Shown: positions 52,610 through 62,682, counted from the stretch's first letter. The stretch: 64,000 nt of DNA from Bacteroidaceae bacterium (GCA_017965425.1 JAGCPY010000061.1:20352-84351), one strand, 5' to 3'. Program-made: numbers and translations. Notes: generated by a model from the sequence alone, not told the origin.

Positions 52610-52617
52610 TACCTTTG
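52610..52617 (+). promoter_or_regulatory. Promoter -7 box of the GH16 gene
   Basis: TACCTTTG on the plus strand, 23 bp before the ATG at 52641. Confidence 0.5.
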
Positions 52618-52640
52618 CCGCAGAAAACCGTCATAAAGTT

Positions 52641-53564
52641 ATGAAAAGACTACTTCAATCCCTACTCCTGGCCCTATTGACGAGCGTCGTCATAGCCCAA
52701 CCGACAACCAAGATTACCGTCCCCGAAGGCATGAAACTCATCTGGCACGACGAGTTTGATTACAATGGCCGTCCAGATTCCGCTCGCTGGCAATTTGAAC
52801 ATGGATTCGTGCGCAATCAGGAATTGCAATGGTATCAGCCTCAGAATGCACGTGTCACGGATGGCGTCCTGCAAATCACAGGCAGAAAGGAACGTGTCAA
52901 CAATCCTCGCTACAAAGCCAACAGCAAGCATTGGACGCTCAACCGCGAATTTGCGGACTACACCAGCGCCTGCATTGAAAGTCGAGAGCGGTTCAACTTC
53001 CGCTATGGACGTCTTGAAGTGCGTGCCCGCATTCCAGATGCTTCGGGATCTTGGCCTGCCATTTGGACACTCGGCAACAAATGGGGATGGCCAGCATGTG
53101 GAGAAATCGACATCATGGAATTCTACCGAGTACCGCCAACTACCACCGACATTCACCATCAGGAAGCATCCAACGAAAGGACGCAACCTATCATCTTGGC
53201 CAACGCATGCTGGCAGGGCGCTAACGGACGCGACGCATGGGATTCCAGCCGTGTACCTCTCTCCCACTTCACTGACCGAGATCCTGATTGGACTCAGAAG
53301 TTCCACATTTGGCGAATGGATTGGACACCTGAAGTCATCCGTCTCTATCTGGACGATGAGCTGATGAACGACATTCCCACTTCACAAGCCAATGGTGGCG
53401 GAGGCGAGAACCACGATGCCAATCCTTTCTCCAACAATGTTCCAGACTTCGGACACTATATCTTGCTCAATCTTGCCATCGGCAGTTGTGGCGGGAAAGT
53501 GAATGACTTAGCCTTTCCGATGGTTTACGAAGTGGATTACGTGCGGGTTTATCAGCAGAAATAG
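52641..53564 (+). CDS. Secreted GH16 beta-glucanase
   Basis: 307 residues. Signal peptide 1-19 (SVVIAQ), then a GH16 jelly roll. The catalytic motif is EIDIMEF, with E155 as nucleophile and E160 as acid/base. The loops fit bacterial laminarinases/lichenases (FRYGRLEVRARIPDASGSWPAIWTLG; ILLNLAIGSCGG; MVYEVDYVRVYQ). Cleaves beta-1,3 or mixed-linked glucan most likely; agarase or carrageenase subfamilies look less likely. It converges on the GH35 gene, with 7 bp between the stops. Confidence 0.92.
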   Translation: MKRLLQSLLLALLTSVVIAQPTTKITVPEGMKLIWHDEFDYNGRPDSARWQFEHGFVRNQELQWYQPQNARVTDGVLQITGRKERVNNPRYKANSKHWTLNREFADYTSACIESRERFNFRYGRLEVRARIPDASGSWPAIWTLGNKWGWPACGEIDIMEFYRVPPTTTDIHHQEASNERTQPIILANACWQGANGRDAWDSSRVPLSHFTDRDPDWTQKFHIWRMDWTPEVIRLYLDDELMNDIPTSQANGGGGENHDANPFSNNVPDFGHYILLNLAIGSCGGKVNDLAFPMVYEVDYVRVYQQK

Positions 53565-53571
53565 CCGACGC

Positions 53572-56118
53572 TTACATCTTGAATGCTCCGCTCTTCACGT
53601 ATATGCGGTATTTCTTGATGCTCTCCGGCGCTCCCGCTTCGACGCGCGGCAGATATTGGAATCCCGTGAAGGTCTGGTCCTGACCGAGGTCTATGATGAG
53701 GTAGTGAGGGAACTGCACGCCGCGGTTCGTTGACCAGTAGGTGGATTCCTGGAGGTCGAAGATCTTGTCGGCAGTCTTGTTGCCCGAGGTGATGTCCTCA
53801 TCGTCGCAGTAAGCTACCTGCCACGGTTCGCGCGAGAGACGTGTTCCGTCAGCGCCGAGGATGTACCATTCGGCGATGCAGCAGTACTCGCGGTTCATGT
53901 GGCTGTTGAGGGCTTCGATGCAGAAGTAGCGTCCGCTGACGGGCTGCGGGAACTTGACTTCCTGCCAGCCGTTGCCGGGCTTGAACTCGCCTTCCATCAC
54001 GTATGGCTCGCCACTGAGGTCGATGGTCTGCCCTTCGAGACGGTGCGTCTGCGGGCGGTCGAGGTTGAGCTTGTCGATGATGGGCTTCTGGAGGCCTTCG
54101 ATGGTGCGTTCGCCTCGCGGTCCCATGATGTCGAGCACGATGACCTCGTTCCGTCCCTTCTTCAGCCAGCAGCCCGGCACGTAGAGCGTCTGCTGCGGAC
54201 CGATGTACCAGTGGCGACCGATGGCGTGGCCGTTGACATAGACCTGTCCCTTGCCCCAGTTCTCGAGGTTGAGGAAGGTGTCGCCCGTCTTGGAGAGGTT
54301 GAAGAAGCCGCGGTAGTAGCCGCGTCCGAAGATGAGGTCTTCGCTCTCCTTAGCATAACGAAAACCGCGTCCAATGACAGGTTCGTTTAACTTTTCGACT
54401 GTCGTAGGCTTGGTCTTCTGCTCCTCCAGCGCTTTGACCGCCACATCATAGTCATCGGGAATACGCATACATTCCCACTTGTTGGGCGTGAAGGTGACTA
54501 TCGTCTCGTCAACGCCGCCGAGATGCGAACGGAGTATAGCTTTGATGGTGGGGCTTCCGATGATACCTTTGAAGTCCTTGATGGCGCGACCGAAGTTGAT
54601 GCGACCCATACCTTCGACGAGGATCTGCAGTTCCTGACCCTGCTTGATGGCGGGCAGGGCAAGTGTCTTCTCGCTCTTCACACGGTCGAGCTTGCCGATG
54701 AACTTGCCATCAATGAACACCTGTGCGTAGTCGTGGGCTTCGAGGTTAAGGGTGCAAAGCCACTTGTCCCTGTCGGCGGGATGAAGGGTTACGCCCTCCA
54801 CCTGAACGTCGTTGATCTCAGGCAAGCGCGTGGTGTAAAGTACGCAGCCCCAACCCATATCGAGCTCTTCAAAAGTCTTCGGGAGATTACCATGTGCTTC
54901 AGCTTCATGATCCCACCACGTGTATCTGTAGTCGAAACCGTTATAGAGCGGTGCGAACTCGGTCAGCTCGAACTTGGGAATGGCGATGGTGGGATATTCC
55001 TTCGGCACGGCTGGCAGTTTCTTCGAGCCTACCCACTTCTGAGCCACAGGATCCCAGTCGCCGCTGTACTTCTCCATGGCCTTGCGCAACTTCCAGAACT
55101 TGTCGGTCACCTGACCTGCCTCGTTGATGGGCGCGTCGTAGTCGTAAGAGGTCACGTCGGGAGCGAAGCCCGGGCTGTTGGCACCAGCCCAGTGGCCCCA
55201 GTTGGTGCCGCCGTGGGTCATGTAGAGGGAGAAGCTGATGCCGCGGTCGAGCATCTGCGAGATGCCATCGACCATTGCCTCTGCGCCGCGCGTCTCGTGG
55301 CGACCACCCCACTTGTCGAACCATCCGCTCCAGAACTCAGAGCACATCTTCGGCGAGTTGGGACGCAGCTCACCCAGGCGCTTGAACTCCTGGTCGATAT
55401 TGGCACCCGTGCCGAAGTTCATGGTCCAGGTGAGGTCGTCGAGTCCGTTCTTGGTGAAGTTGGACGACCAGTCGCACTGGAAGAGTTCCACCTTGTCGAA
55501 TCCGCTCTTGCGCAGGCAGTCGCGCACGGCGCTGATGTAGGGCTTGTCCTCGCCGTAGGAGCCGTACTCGTTCTCCACCTGCACCATGATGATAGGACCG
55601 CCCTTCTCGATTGTGAGGTCACCAAGCTGCTCGCCCACCTTCTTCTCGAAGATCTCCAGACGCTCCATGAAATAAGGATCCTGCTCGCGCAGACGGATGT
55701 CCTTCTTCTTCAGCAGCCACCAGGGCAGACCGCCCATCTCCCATTCGGCGCATACGTAAGGGCCAGGACGAACGATGACCCACATGCCGTTGGCCTGTGC
55801 CAGCTTCACAAAGGCGCGGATGTCGTTGTTGCCAGTGAAGTCGAATACACCTTCCTGCTGCTCGTGTGAGTTCCAGAAGATGTAGATGCAGAGCGTGTTC
55901 ATGCCCAGCGCCTTGCACATCTTGATGCGCTGATCCCAATAGGCGCGCGGGATGCGAGGATAATGCACTTCGGCCGCCTTTACCACGAAAGGCTTGTCGT
56001 TCAGCAGGAACGTTTTGTCGCCTACGCGGAAACTGCCCCCCTTCTGTGCAGCCACAGCAGACGAAGGAGCAAACATCATGCCAGCCGCTAAGGCCAGCGT
56101 TAAGACTGTCTTTCTCAT
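53572..56118 (-). CDS. Secreted GH35 beta-galactosidase with a discoidin-like C-terminus
   Basis: 848 residues. Signal peptide to about 24 (SSAVAAQ). The GH35 barrel has the acid/base E184 in QVENEYGSYG and the nucleophile E261 in MCSEFWSGWFDKWGG. Jelly-roll domains follow (WGKGQVYVNGHAIGRHW, the second catalytic-face motif) and then an F5/8 type C-like module (about 720-848; ESTYWSTNRGVQFPHYLIIDLGQDQTFTGF). Exo-acting on beta-galactosyl ends of plant or mucin glycans. Promoter elements lie about 80 bp upstream. Confidence 0.94.
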   Translation of the reverse strand: MRKTVLTLALAAGMMFAPSSAVAAQKGGSFRVGDKTFLLNDKPFVVKAAEVHYPRIPRAYWDQRIKMCKALGMNTLCIYIFWNSHEQQEGVFDFTGNNDIRAFVKLAQANGMWVIVRPGPYVCAEWEMGGLPWWLLKKKDIRLREQDPYFMERLEIFEKKVGEQLGDLTIEKGGPIIMVQVENEYGSYGEDKPYISAVRDCLRKSGFDKVELFQCDWSSNFTKNGLDDLTWTMNFGTGANIDQEFKRLGELRPNSPKMCSEFWSGWFDKWGGRHETRGAEAMVDGISQMLDRGISFSLYMTHGGTNWGHWAGANSPGFAPDVTSYDYDAPINEAGQVTDKFWKLRKAMEKYSGDWDPVAQKWVGSKKLPAVPKEYPTIAIPKFELTEFAPLYNGFDYRYTWWDHEAEAHGNLPKTFEELDMGWGCVLYTTRLPEINDVQVEGVTLHPADRDKWLCTLNLEAHDYAQVFIDGKFIGKLDRVKSEKTLALPAIKQGQELQILVEGMGRINFGRAIKDFKGIIGSPTIKAILRSHLGGVDETIVTFTPNKWECMRIPDDYDVAVKALEEQKTKPTTVEKLNEPVIGRGFRYAKESEDLIFGRGYYRGFFNLSKTGDTFLNLENWGKGQVYVNGHAIGRHWYIGPQQTLYVPGCWLKKGRNEVIVLDIMGPRGERTIEGLQKPIIDKLNLDRPQTHRLEGQTIDLSGEPYVMEGEFKPGNGWQEVKFPQPVSGRYFCIEALNSHMNREYCCIAEWYILGADGTRLSREPWQVAYCDDEDITSGNKTADKIFDLQESTYWSTNRGVQFPHYLIIDLGQDQTFTGFQYLPRVEAGAPESIKKYRIYVKSGAFKM

Positions 56119-56194
56119 GATTCTATTAGTTTGTTGTTTATAAAGCCTAATGAACGTTCGGTCAATTCATGCAACCTTTGGAGGTTTCACGCTG

Positions 56195-56227
56195 CAAAGT
56201 TACACATTCTTTTCAATCTACTGCAAA
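56195..56227 (-). promoter_or_regulatory. Promoter of the GH35 gene
   Basis: On the minus strand TTTG (56227-56224), a 21-bp spacer and TAACTTTG (56202-56195), 77 bp before the ATG at 56118. Confidence 0.55.
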
Positions 56228-56330
56228 GTTTTTGCTCCTTTTCTTCTTTTCTCTCTTCCGAAATGCGTAATTCAGCGTTCGGAAGAAAGAATTTTTCCAT
56301 CCACCTTACCACTTTTTCAGAAATAAAACG

Positions 56331-56338
56331 TACCTTTG
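56331..56338 (+). promoter_or_regulatory. Promoter -7 box of aspS
   Basis: TACCTTTG on the plus strand, 53 bp before the aspS ATG at 56392. Confidence 0.5.
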
Positions 56339-56391
56339 TCCCCCGTAATTAACTCAAAACATTAAACAACCCTTAAACCCTCAATTAAATA

Positions 56392-58158
56392 ATGTACAGA
56401 ACACATACCTGTGGCGAGCTTCGTCTCGCCAACGTGGGTGAAAAAGTTACTCTCGCCGGATGGGTGCAGCGCACCCGCAAGATGGGCGGCATGACTTTCG
56501 TGGACATGCGCGACCGATACGGCATCACCCAGATTGTCTTCGAAGAAGCCACTAACCAAAACCTCTGTGAACACGCCAACCATCTCGGACGTGAATACGT
56601 TGTTCAAGTGACGGGTACTGTAGGCGAGCGCTCCAACAAGAACAAGAACCTGCCCACGGGTGACATCGAAATCATCGCGACTGAGCTGCGCGTCCTGAAC
56701 CAGAGCGCGACTCCTCCCTTCACCATCGAGGACCAGAGTGACGGCGGAGATGACCTGCGTATGAAGTACCGCTACCTCGACTTGCGCCGCACACCCGTTC
56801 GCCGCAACTTGGAGTTGCGTCACAAGATGACGATGGAGGTGCGCCGCTACCTCGACAGCCTCGGCTTCCTCGAAATAGAGACCCCCATGCTCATCGGCTC
56901 CACGCCCGAAGGTGCCCGTGATTTCGTCGTACCTTCCCGCATGAACCCTGGCCAGTTCTACGCCCTGCCTCAGAGCCCGCAGACGCTAAAGCAGCTTCTG
57001 ATGGTCTCCGGCATGGACCGCTACTTCCAGATTGTGAAGTGCTTCCGCGACGAGGACCTGCGTGCCGACCGCCAGCCGGAGTTCACGCAGATCGACTGCG
57101 AGATGTCGTTTGTCACGCAGGAGGATATCCTTCAGACCTTCGAGGGAATGGCCAAGCACCTGTTCCGCGAGTTGCGCGGCATCGACATCAAGGAGGCATT
57201 CCCCCGCATGACATGGGCCGATGCGATGAAGTACTACGGCAGCGACAAGCCCGACACGCGCTTCGGCATGAAGTTCGTCGAACTGAAGGACGTCTTCGCA
57301 CAGGCACCGGGCTTCTCGGTCTTCGACGAGGCCCAGTACATCGGCGGCATCTGTGCCACAGGGCAGGCCGTCTATACGCGCAAGCAGCTCGACCAGCTCA
57401 CCGACTTCGTCAAGCGTCCGCAGATCGGCGCCAAGGGCCTCGTCTATGCACGTGTCAACGACGACGGCAGCGTGAAGAGCAGCGTGGATAAGTTCTACGG
57501 CCCCGACGTGCTGAACACGCTCAAAGAGAAGATGCAGGCCCAACCTGGCGACCTCATCCTCATCCTCTCGGGCGACGATGCCATGAAGACGCGCAAGCAG
57601 CTATGCGAACTGCGTCTGGAGATGGGCGCACGCATGGGTCTGCGCGACAAGAATCAGTTCTCCCTGCTCTGGGTCATCGACTTCCCGATGTTCGAGTGGA
57701 GCGAAGAGGAAGGCCGACTGATGGCCACCCACCATCCCTTCACGCACCCGAAGGACGAGGACATCCCCCTGCTGGACAGCGACCCGGCCGCCGTGCGTGC
57801 CGATGCTTACGACATGGTGTGCAACGGCGTCGAGGTGGGCGGCGGCAGCATCCGTATCCACGACCCGGAATTGCAGGACAAGATGTTCCGCATCCTCGGC
57901 TTCACGGAAGAACGTGCACAGGAGCAGTTCGGCTTCCTCATGAATGCCTTCAAGTACGGCGCACCTCCTCACGGAGGTCTCGCCTACGGCCTCGACCGCT
58001 GGGTGAGCCTCTTCGCAGGGCTCGACAGCATACGCGACTGCATCGCCTTCCCGAAGAACAACTCCGGACGCGACGTCATGCTCGATGCTCCGGCACGCCT
58101 GGAACAGAAGCAGCTCGACGAGTTGTTCTTAGAAATCAAGACTCCCGCCGAACAATAA
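56392..58158 (+). CDS. aspS: Aspartyl-tRNA synthetase
   Basis: 588 residues, the usual bacterial length. The OB-fold anticodon domain ([24 protein letters not shown]) is followed by class II motif 1, motif 2 ([23 protein letters not shown]), the bacterial GAD insertion and motif 3 ([15 protein letters not shown]). Charges tRNA-Asp. The codon use is noticeably more GC-rich than in the flanking genes, as expected for a highly expressed gene. Confidence 0.97.
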   Translation: MYRTHTCGELRLANVGEKVTLAGWVQRTRKMGGMTFVDMRDRYGITQIVFEEATNQNLCEHANHLGREYVVQVTGTVGERSNKNKNLPTGDIEIIATELRVLNQSATPPFTIEDQSDGGDDLRMKYRYLDLRRTPVRRNLELRHKMTMEVRRYLDSLGFLEIETPMLIGSTPEGARDFVVPSRMNPGQFYALPQSPQTLKQLLMVSGMDRYFQIVKCFRDEDLRADRQPEFTQIDCEMSFVTQEDILQTFEGMAKHLFRELRGIDIKEAFPRMTWADAMKYYGSDKPDTRFGMKFVELKDVFAQAPGFSVFDEAQYIGGICATGQAVYTRKQLDQLTDFVKRPQIGAKGLVYARVNDDGSVKSSVDKFYGPDVLNTLKEKMQAQPGDLILILSGDDAMKTRKQLCELRLEMGARMGLRDKNQFSLLWVIDFPMFEWSEEEGRLMATHHPFTHPKDEDIPLLDSDPAAVRADAYDMVCNGVEVGGGSIRIHDPELQDKMFRILGFTEERAQEQFGFLMNAFKYGAPPHGGLAYGLDRWVSLFAGLDSIRDCIAFPKNNSGRDVMLDAPARLEQKQLDELFLEIKTPAEQ

Positions 58159-58255
58159 TAAGCAGACTCTCCCCCGCCCTCCCCGTTCAGGAGAGAGCGA
58201 ATACCTTTCAAGAGATAAAAAGCCACACTAGTGGTTAACATATAAACTTTAGCTT

Positions 58256-58570
58256 ATGATTCCAACCTCTCAAACAGATACCGCTCCCTCCCTTGAAGGG
58301 AGGGCGGAGGAAGAGTCTATCCTCTACACCTGCCAAGGCACCTGCTCGAAGGCCATTGAAGTGACGGCCAAAGACGGCATCATCGAGAACGTGACCTTCT
58401 TCGGTGGATGCAACGGCAACACCAAAGGCATCTCACAGCTCGTCCGCGGCATGAAGGTGGAGGATGTCATCGCCAAACTGAAAGGTACGCAGTGTGGCAA
58501 CCGTGGCACCTCATGTCCAGACCAACTCAGTCACGCCCTTGAACAACTAAAAACTAATAGCCATGCATAA
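58256..58570 (+). CDS. TSCPD-domain protein (TIGR03905 family)
   Basis: 104 residues. The core (about 22-100; LYTCQGTCSKAIEVTAKDGIIENVTFFGGCNGNTKGISQLV ... GTQCGNRGTSCPDQLSHAL) has the TSCPD cysteines also found at the C-terminus of class II ribonucleotide reductase, probably a zinc site. The first 21 residues, including APSLEGRAEE, are not in the family core and are encoded by a palindromic repeat (58286-58304). A start after the repeat is possible but no ATG is available there. Overlaps the next gene by 8 bp. Confidence 0.85.
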   Translation: MIPTSQTDTAPSLEGRAEEESILYTCQGTCSKAIEVTAKDGIIENVTFFGGCNGNTKGISQLVRGMKVEDVIAKLKGTQCGNRGTSCPDQLSHALEQLKTNSHA

Positions 58571-58976
58571 GCATTCGAACATTGTACATTATTCTTTATT
58601 TCTTTTATTCTCTGCCCTGGCTGTCATGGGTTGTACCGAATCGTTTGAGGACCGATGCCGCCGGGAAGCCAGAGAATTTACTGAACGACAATGCCCGAGG
58701 CTGGTTGGCAAGTACATCATTATAGACAGCATGACCTACGTGGACGAACCGGCTGGTTTTGCTTATCATTATCGAGTTCAGGGCGAACTTGACAATCCTG
58801 AGATACTGACAGAAGAAGCTTTGAATGTTTTTACTTCTAGCCTTCTTGACCAAGTACGCAAAGACATTTCCCTCAGACCTTACAAGGAGCGTGGTTTCCA
58901 TTTCACGTACAGATACATTTCTTCCGCTACGGGAAAGCTTTTCACCGAAGCTGAGTTTGGTCCCGAAGACTACTGA
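58563..58976 (+). CDS. Hypothetical lipoprotein
   Basis: 137 residues. Signal peptide with the lipobox LAVMGC, then a charged alpha-helical start (RCRREAREFTERQCPR) and a beta-rich domain ending FHFTYRYISSATGKLFTEAEFGPEDY. No family recognised. Overlaps the TSCPD gene by 8 bp, so it is probably co-expressed. Confidence 0.78.
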   Translation: MHKHSNIVHYSLFLLFSALAVMGCTESFEDRCRREAREFTERQCPRLVGKYIIIDSMTYVDEPAGFAYHYRVQGELDNPEILTEEALNVFTSSLLDQVRKDISLRPYKERGFHFTYRYISSATGKLFTEAEFGPEDY

Positions 58977-58997
58977 TCAAATACCTATCCCCCGGCC

Positions 58998-61037
58998 TTA
59001 ATGCTTTTCCTTTGAAAAGCGTTTGATAAGGTGATAGGCTTGGTAGAGCCCATATTCACCAGCTTGACTGAGATCGGAAAGCCCCAATTGCAGTTGTCCG
59101 TCAAGAATACACGCCAAGCCACGATTGTAATAGGCATCGGGTAAACGCGGATCGATGTTTAGGGCATGTGAATAAGCTTTTCGTGCCTCATTATAGTCGT
59201 GCATAATCATGTGGATGCCACCCATATCATACCAGGCATAAACTAATTCGGGTTGCAATTCCACAGCACGCCTCAACTCGTCAAGAGCACGGGCATAACC
59301 CAATTTCGCTGTTACGCCAAGCACATCAGCATCCACATTTTGTGCTTCTAACTGACGGCAACGCACCTGAGCTGTCATGAACGGGATGAGAGCTTCTTTC
59401 GCATCCAAGGTTGCAGCATGTTCTAGATCGGCAATTGCCGCCTCAAAGTCACGGACGTGATAGTAGTCGAGCGCACGGAACAAGAACAGGAGAGCCAAGC
59501 GTTGAGTATCGTTTGAGGACAGACGGCCTTTGGACAACTCGTTCTGCTGTGCTGTCAGACGAGAAATGGACGCAAAATGCGCTTGCATCTGACTATCATC
59601 CAATTGGGGCTCCATATTGGTCAGATACACGGAATAAGGTCCTTCTGCATTCAACCGATCCAACCCACGATAATAAGGGAGGTATCGGACAGTAGGACTT
59701 TGTTGATTGTGACCTGACAACACATAGAGCGGTTGTGGCTGCACATCTACCTTTCGGTCTTGCACACGACCTCGGTATGCGCTGGCATACTCGCGTTCGG
59801 GCTCATCGGTATCTGCTTCAACGATGCTGGCATAGTCCTCAATATTGCGCTGACTCTGCTTTCGGGTCTTGGCTGGCGAAGATGTCTTGACGCCGGAACG
59901 TGCATCCAAACGAGCCTTGACCACTCGGAACTCATCGCGTTCGGCTCCGTATGTGTCGCCAATCTTCCTAAGGATGGAGGCGCGTTGCTGGTAGCCTGTC
60001 CAGAATTCAGGATACTCATCGATGACAGCGGAGATGTCGCGGATAGCCCCACGGTAGTCGCCCGTTTGATCAAGCAACAAGGCACGGTTGAAGAGCGCTA
60101 TCATGTTGTCAGGCTCCACGGAAAGGACATAGTTGAAATCCTCGATGGCACGATTGTCATCCCCCACCTGTGCACGCAGCAATCCACGGTTGAAGTGTCC
60201 CAGGTAATTACGCGGGTCTATCTCAAGTGCCTGGTCATAGTCGGTCATGGCACCACGCAGATTGTTTTGGTGGAAACGCGCAAGCGCACGGTTGATAAAA
60301 TATCCAGCCACACGTGGACGCTGCAAGATGGCTCGATCCAGCTCGCTTTCGGCCTGCGCATACTCGCCTCTTTGCAAACTGATACCAGACCGCATCACCA
60401 AGGCCTGAGCGTCATAAGCATCCATCTCCAAGGCCGAATCCACATAAGCCAATGCCATTACAGTATCTCCCTGTACAATTGCCACTTGTGCCTTCATCGT
60501 CTGATTCTCTGCTTCACGCGGCCAGTAGCGAATCATTTGGTCAAGAGCTGTGTTGGCTTCATCGTATTGCTTTTGTTCAAACAAGCAGAGTACGAGATTG
60601 TGCCAACTGGCCTTATTCTTGGGTTCCATGTCGATTACCTTACGATAATCTTCAATGGCTCCAAGGTAGTTCTTCTGGTTGACACGACACAAGCCACGCA
60701 ACTGATAAGCGTTTGATACATAAGGATTGCGAGCGAGACTTTCCGAACAATCCTGTTCTGCGCCCGTGAAGTCCTCCAGATAGAACTTCGCTAAGCCACG
60801 AAAGAAAAAGGGTTCGGAAAGATAAGGCTTCGCATTGATGACCATGTTAAAGCGCTGAATCGATAGCACATAATCCTCATAATAGAGCGCATTGCGCCCC
60901 ATCATCATCACACGGTCGGTGTTAATCTGGGCAAAAGAATGAACAGTGAAAAGGTGAAAACTGAGAAATAGAATGATGCAACGCAGACAGAGAAGCCTGC
61001 ATGAACGCATCGTCCGAAAGAAACTCATCATTTTCAC
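58998..61037 (-). CDS. Secreted TPR-repeat protein
   Basis: 679 residues. A signal peptide or anchor (about 15-36; ending HSFAQ) precedes about ten tetratricopeptide repeats: RFNMVINAKPYLSEPFFFRGLAKFYLEDFTGAEQDCSESLARNP and many of the form YDQALEIDPRNYLGHFNRGLLRA. A non-TPR linker (about 385-470, KTSSPAKTRKQSQRNIEDY) separates the two TPR blocks. Follows ruvX and def on the same strand, an order common in Bacteroidales. A scaffold or envelope role is inferred. Confidence 0.9.
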   Translation of the reverse strand: MKMMSFFRTMRSCRLLCLRCIILFLSFHLFTVHSFAQINTDRVMMMGRNALYYEDYVLSIQRFNMVINAKPYLSEPFFFRGLAKFYLEDFTGAEQDCSESLARNPYVSNAYQLRGLCRVNQKNYLGAIEDYRKVIDMEPKNKASWHNLVLCLFEQKQYDEANTALDQMIRYWPREAENQTMKAQVAIVQGDTVMALAYVDSALEMDAYDAQALVMRSGISLQRGEYAQAESELDRAILQRPRVAGYFINRALARFHQNNLRGAMTDYDQALEIDPRNYLGHFNRGLLRAQVGDDNRAIEDFNYVLSVEPDNMIALFNRALLLDQTGDYRGAIRDISAVIDEYPEFWTGYQQRASILRKIGDTYGAERDEFRVVKARLDARSGVKTSSPAKTRKQSQRNIEDYASIVEADTDEPEREYASAYRGRVQDRKVDVQPQPLYVLSGHNQQSPTVRYLPYYRGLDRLNAEGPYSVYLTNMEPQLDDSQMQAHFASISRLTAQQNELSKGRLSSNDTQRLALLFLFRALDYYHVRDFEAAIADLEHAATLDAKEALIPFMTAQVRCRQLEAQNVDADVLGVTAKLGYARALDELRRAVELQPELVYAWYDMGGIHMIMHDYNEARKAYSHALNIDPRLPDAYYNRGLACILDGQLQLGLSDLSQAGEYGLYQAYHLIKRFSKEKH

Positions 61038-61070
61038 TTTTCACGTTTTCACTCCATCAAGGTTCATTCC

Positions 61071-61628
61071 TTATCTCTTCACTTTTACCTTATAATCACA
61101 GGAGAACCGCCCCTTAATAACATCATTGAGTTTTCCCTTGAGCATCTGTTTACGCAAGCCAACGATGTGGTCGGTATAAACTTTTCCGTCAAGGTGATCG
61201 AACTCATGCTGCATGACACGCGCCAGATAACCATCCACCCATTCATCGTGTTCTTGGAAATCTTCATCCTGATAGCTGACACGTACACGGGTGGGACGCT
61301 TCACACTCTCGCTCATACCGGGCAATGAAAGGCAGCCTTCATCCATTGATTCTTGCTTACTCTTATCATATTCCTCGATGTAAGGATTATAGAAAACATG
61401 TCGATAACCCTCGTACTGTGGATAATCCTCCTTGATGGGGTTCAAGTCGATGACGACGACACGCACTGAACGGCCCACCTGCGGAGCCGCCAGACCAATG
61501 CCGCCACTGTGGTCGAGGGTGTCAAACATGTCTTGAACAAATTGTGGGAGTTCAGGGTCTGCAGGGTCGATGTCTTCAGCCACCTGACGAAGAACAGACT
61601 GACCAAGTGTATAAATAGGCAATACCAT
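61071..61628 (-). CDS. def: Peptide deformylase
   Basis: 185 residues from the ATG at 61628 (MVLPIYTLGQSVLRQ); the longer frame to 61892 runs antiparallel-like through ruvX and is rejected. GGIGLAAPQVG at 42-52, EGCLSLPG with Cys99 and HEFDHLDG with His141, Glu142 and His145 form the metal site. Removes N-formyl groups from nascent chains. Lies between ruvX and the TPR gene. Confidence 0.96.
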   Translation of the reverse strand: MVLPIYTLGQSVLRQVAEDIDPADPELPQFVQDMFDTLDHSGGIGLAAPQVGRSVRVVVIDLNPIKEDYPQYEGYRHVFYNPYIEEYDKSKQESMDEGCLSLPGMSESVKRPTRVRVSYQDEDFQEHDEWVDGYLARVMQHEFDHLDGKVYTDHIVGLRKQMLKGKLNDVIKGRFSCDYKVKVKR

Positions 61629-61653
61629 ACTTTTATTTCTTATTTCTTCACTA

Positions 61654-62073
61654 TTAATTCTTCGTTTTCCTCGCCTCCATCCATCCTTGGAGGATGATGG
61701 TGGCAGAGATTTCGTCAACAAGAGCCTTGTCCTGCCGTGCTTTCCTGCCCAATCCCCCATCAAGCATGGCACGATGAGCCAGCACACTGGTGAAACGTTC
61801 ATCAAAGAATTCCACTTCCATCGCAGGCAATAACTTATGCAATCGGTTGACAAAAGGCGTGATGCGGCGCATGTTCTCGCTGTCCTCACCATTCATCTGC
61901 CGGGGATAGCCCACGACAATGCGTTCCACAGGTTCGCGACTCACATAATCAAGCACAAACGCCTCCAACTCTGTCGTGGGAACCGTACAGAGTCCGTTGG
62001 CAATGATTTGCAATGGGTCGGTGACCGCTATGCCTGTTCGTTTCTTTCCGTAGTCAATAGCAAGGACGCGCAT
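61654..62073 (-). CDS. ruvX: Holliday-junction resolvase-like protein
   Basis: 139 residues. RNase H-like fold with LAIDYGKKRTGIAVTDP, RIVVGYPRQMNGEDSENMRR and VEFFDERFTSVLAHR, ending VDEISATIILQGWM. Also known as YqgF, involved in rRNA processing. Located 25 bp ahead of def. Confidence 0.95.
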   Translation of the reverse strand: MRVLAIDYGKKRTGIAVTDPLQIIANGLCTVPTTELEAFVLDYVSREPVERIVVGYPRQMNGEDSENMRRITPFVNRLHKLLPAMEVEFFDERFTSVLAHRAMLDGGLGRKARQDKALVDEISATIILQGWMEARKTKN

Positions 62074-62165
62074 ACATTTCTAAAAGGAAAAACAGGAGTT
62101 AGCTTCACAGCCCACTCCTGTCTGAAAAATCTTACATATATTCACTTTACCAAAAAGAAATGCCT

Positions 62166-62639
62166 TTATTTGCGCAGGAGCCAAGCATCGGAGTACTGTG
62201 AACGCAGATTGTTGCGACTCTCAACAGCACTATTCAAGTCATCGAACGTAGATGCGATGACGCGATACATGCCCTGTGGGTTGGTAGCGATCTGGGCTGC
62301 ATAGCCGGCACTATTGAGCTTGCGCTGCAAAGCCTCCGCATTCGCCTTCACGCTGAAGCTGCCGACGACCACGCTGAAAGCCTTCAGGCCAGCGCCATTG
62401 ACGACAGTAAGGTTTTCGGTTCGGGTTGCCTCATTGGTAACAGGGGTTGTGGTAACCGTCTGCACAGGAGCGACAGTTGTGGGCTGCTGAGCCGTTGAAC
62501 GCTGCACAGGTGCCTGAGCAGACGTCTGTTGTTGTTTGGCTTTTTCATAAGCCTTCTTGTAAGCGCTCTCCTTGCTTTTGCAGGATACCATCGAAAGAGC
62601 CACACAAATGGCAGCACCTAATACGAGATAATTTTTCAT
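62166..62639 (-). CDS. SPOR-domain lipoprotein
   Basis: 157 residues from the ATG at 62639 (MKNYLVLGAAICVALSMVSC); the 27-codon extension upstream overlaps the promoter and is rejected. Lipobox SMVSC, a Lys/Gln-rich and Thr/Pro/Val-rich linker (about 35-85) and a SPOR domain (about 90-157; AFSVVVGSFSVKANAEALQRKLNSAGYAAQIATN). SPOR domains bind denuded glycan at the septum. Single gene with its own promoter. Confidence 0.92.
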   Translation of the reverse strand: MKNYLVLGAAICVALSMVSCKSKESAYKKAYEKAKQQQTSAQAPVQRSTAQQPTTVAPVQTVTTTPVTNEATRTENLTVVNGAGLKAFSVVVGSFSVKANAEALQRKLNSAGYAAQIATNPQGMYRVIASTFDDLNSAVESRNNLRSQYSDAWLLRK

Positions 62640-62682
62640 TGTTTTATACTCCTTATTTAATATATAAATATGTTTTCCGCTG

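Noticed and set aside
54523-55869. 448-codon plus-strand ORF
   Set aside because: Antisense of the GH35 catalytic barrel; no family features.
61629-61892. N-terminal extension of peptide deformylase
   Set aside because: It overlaps ruvX on the same strand in another frame and has no deformylase-like sequence; the ATG at 61628 gives the normal length.
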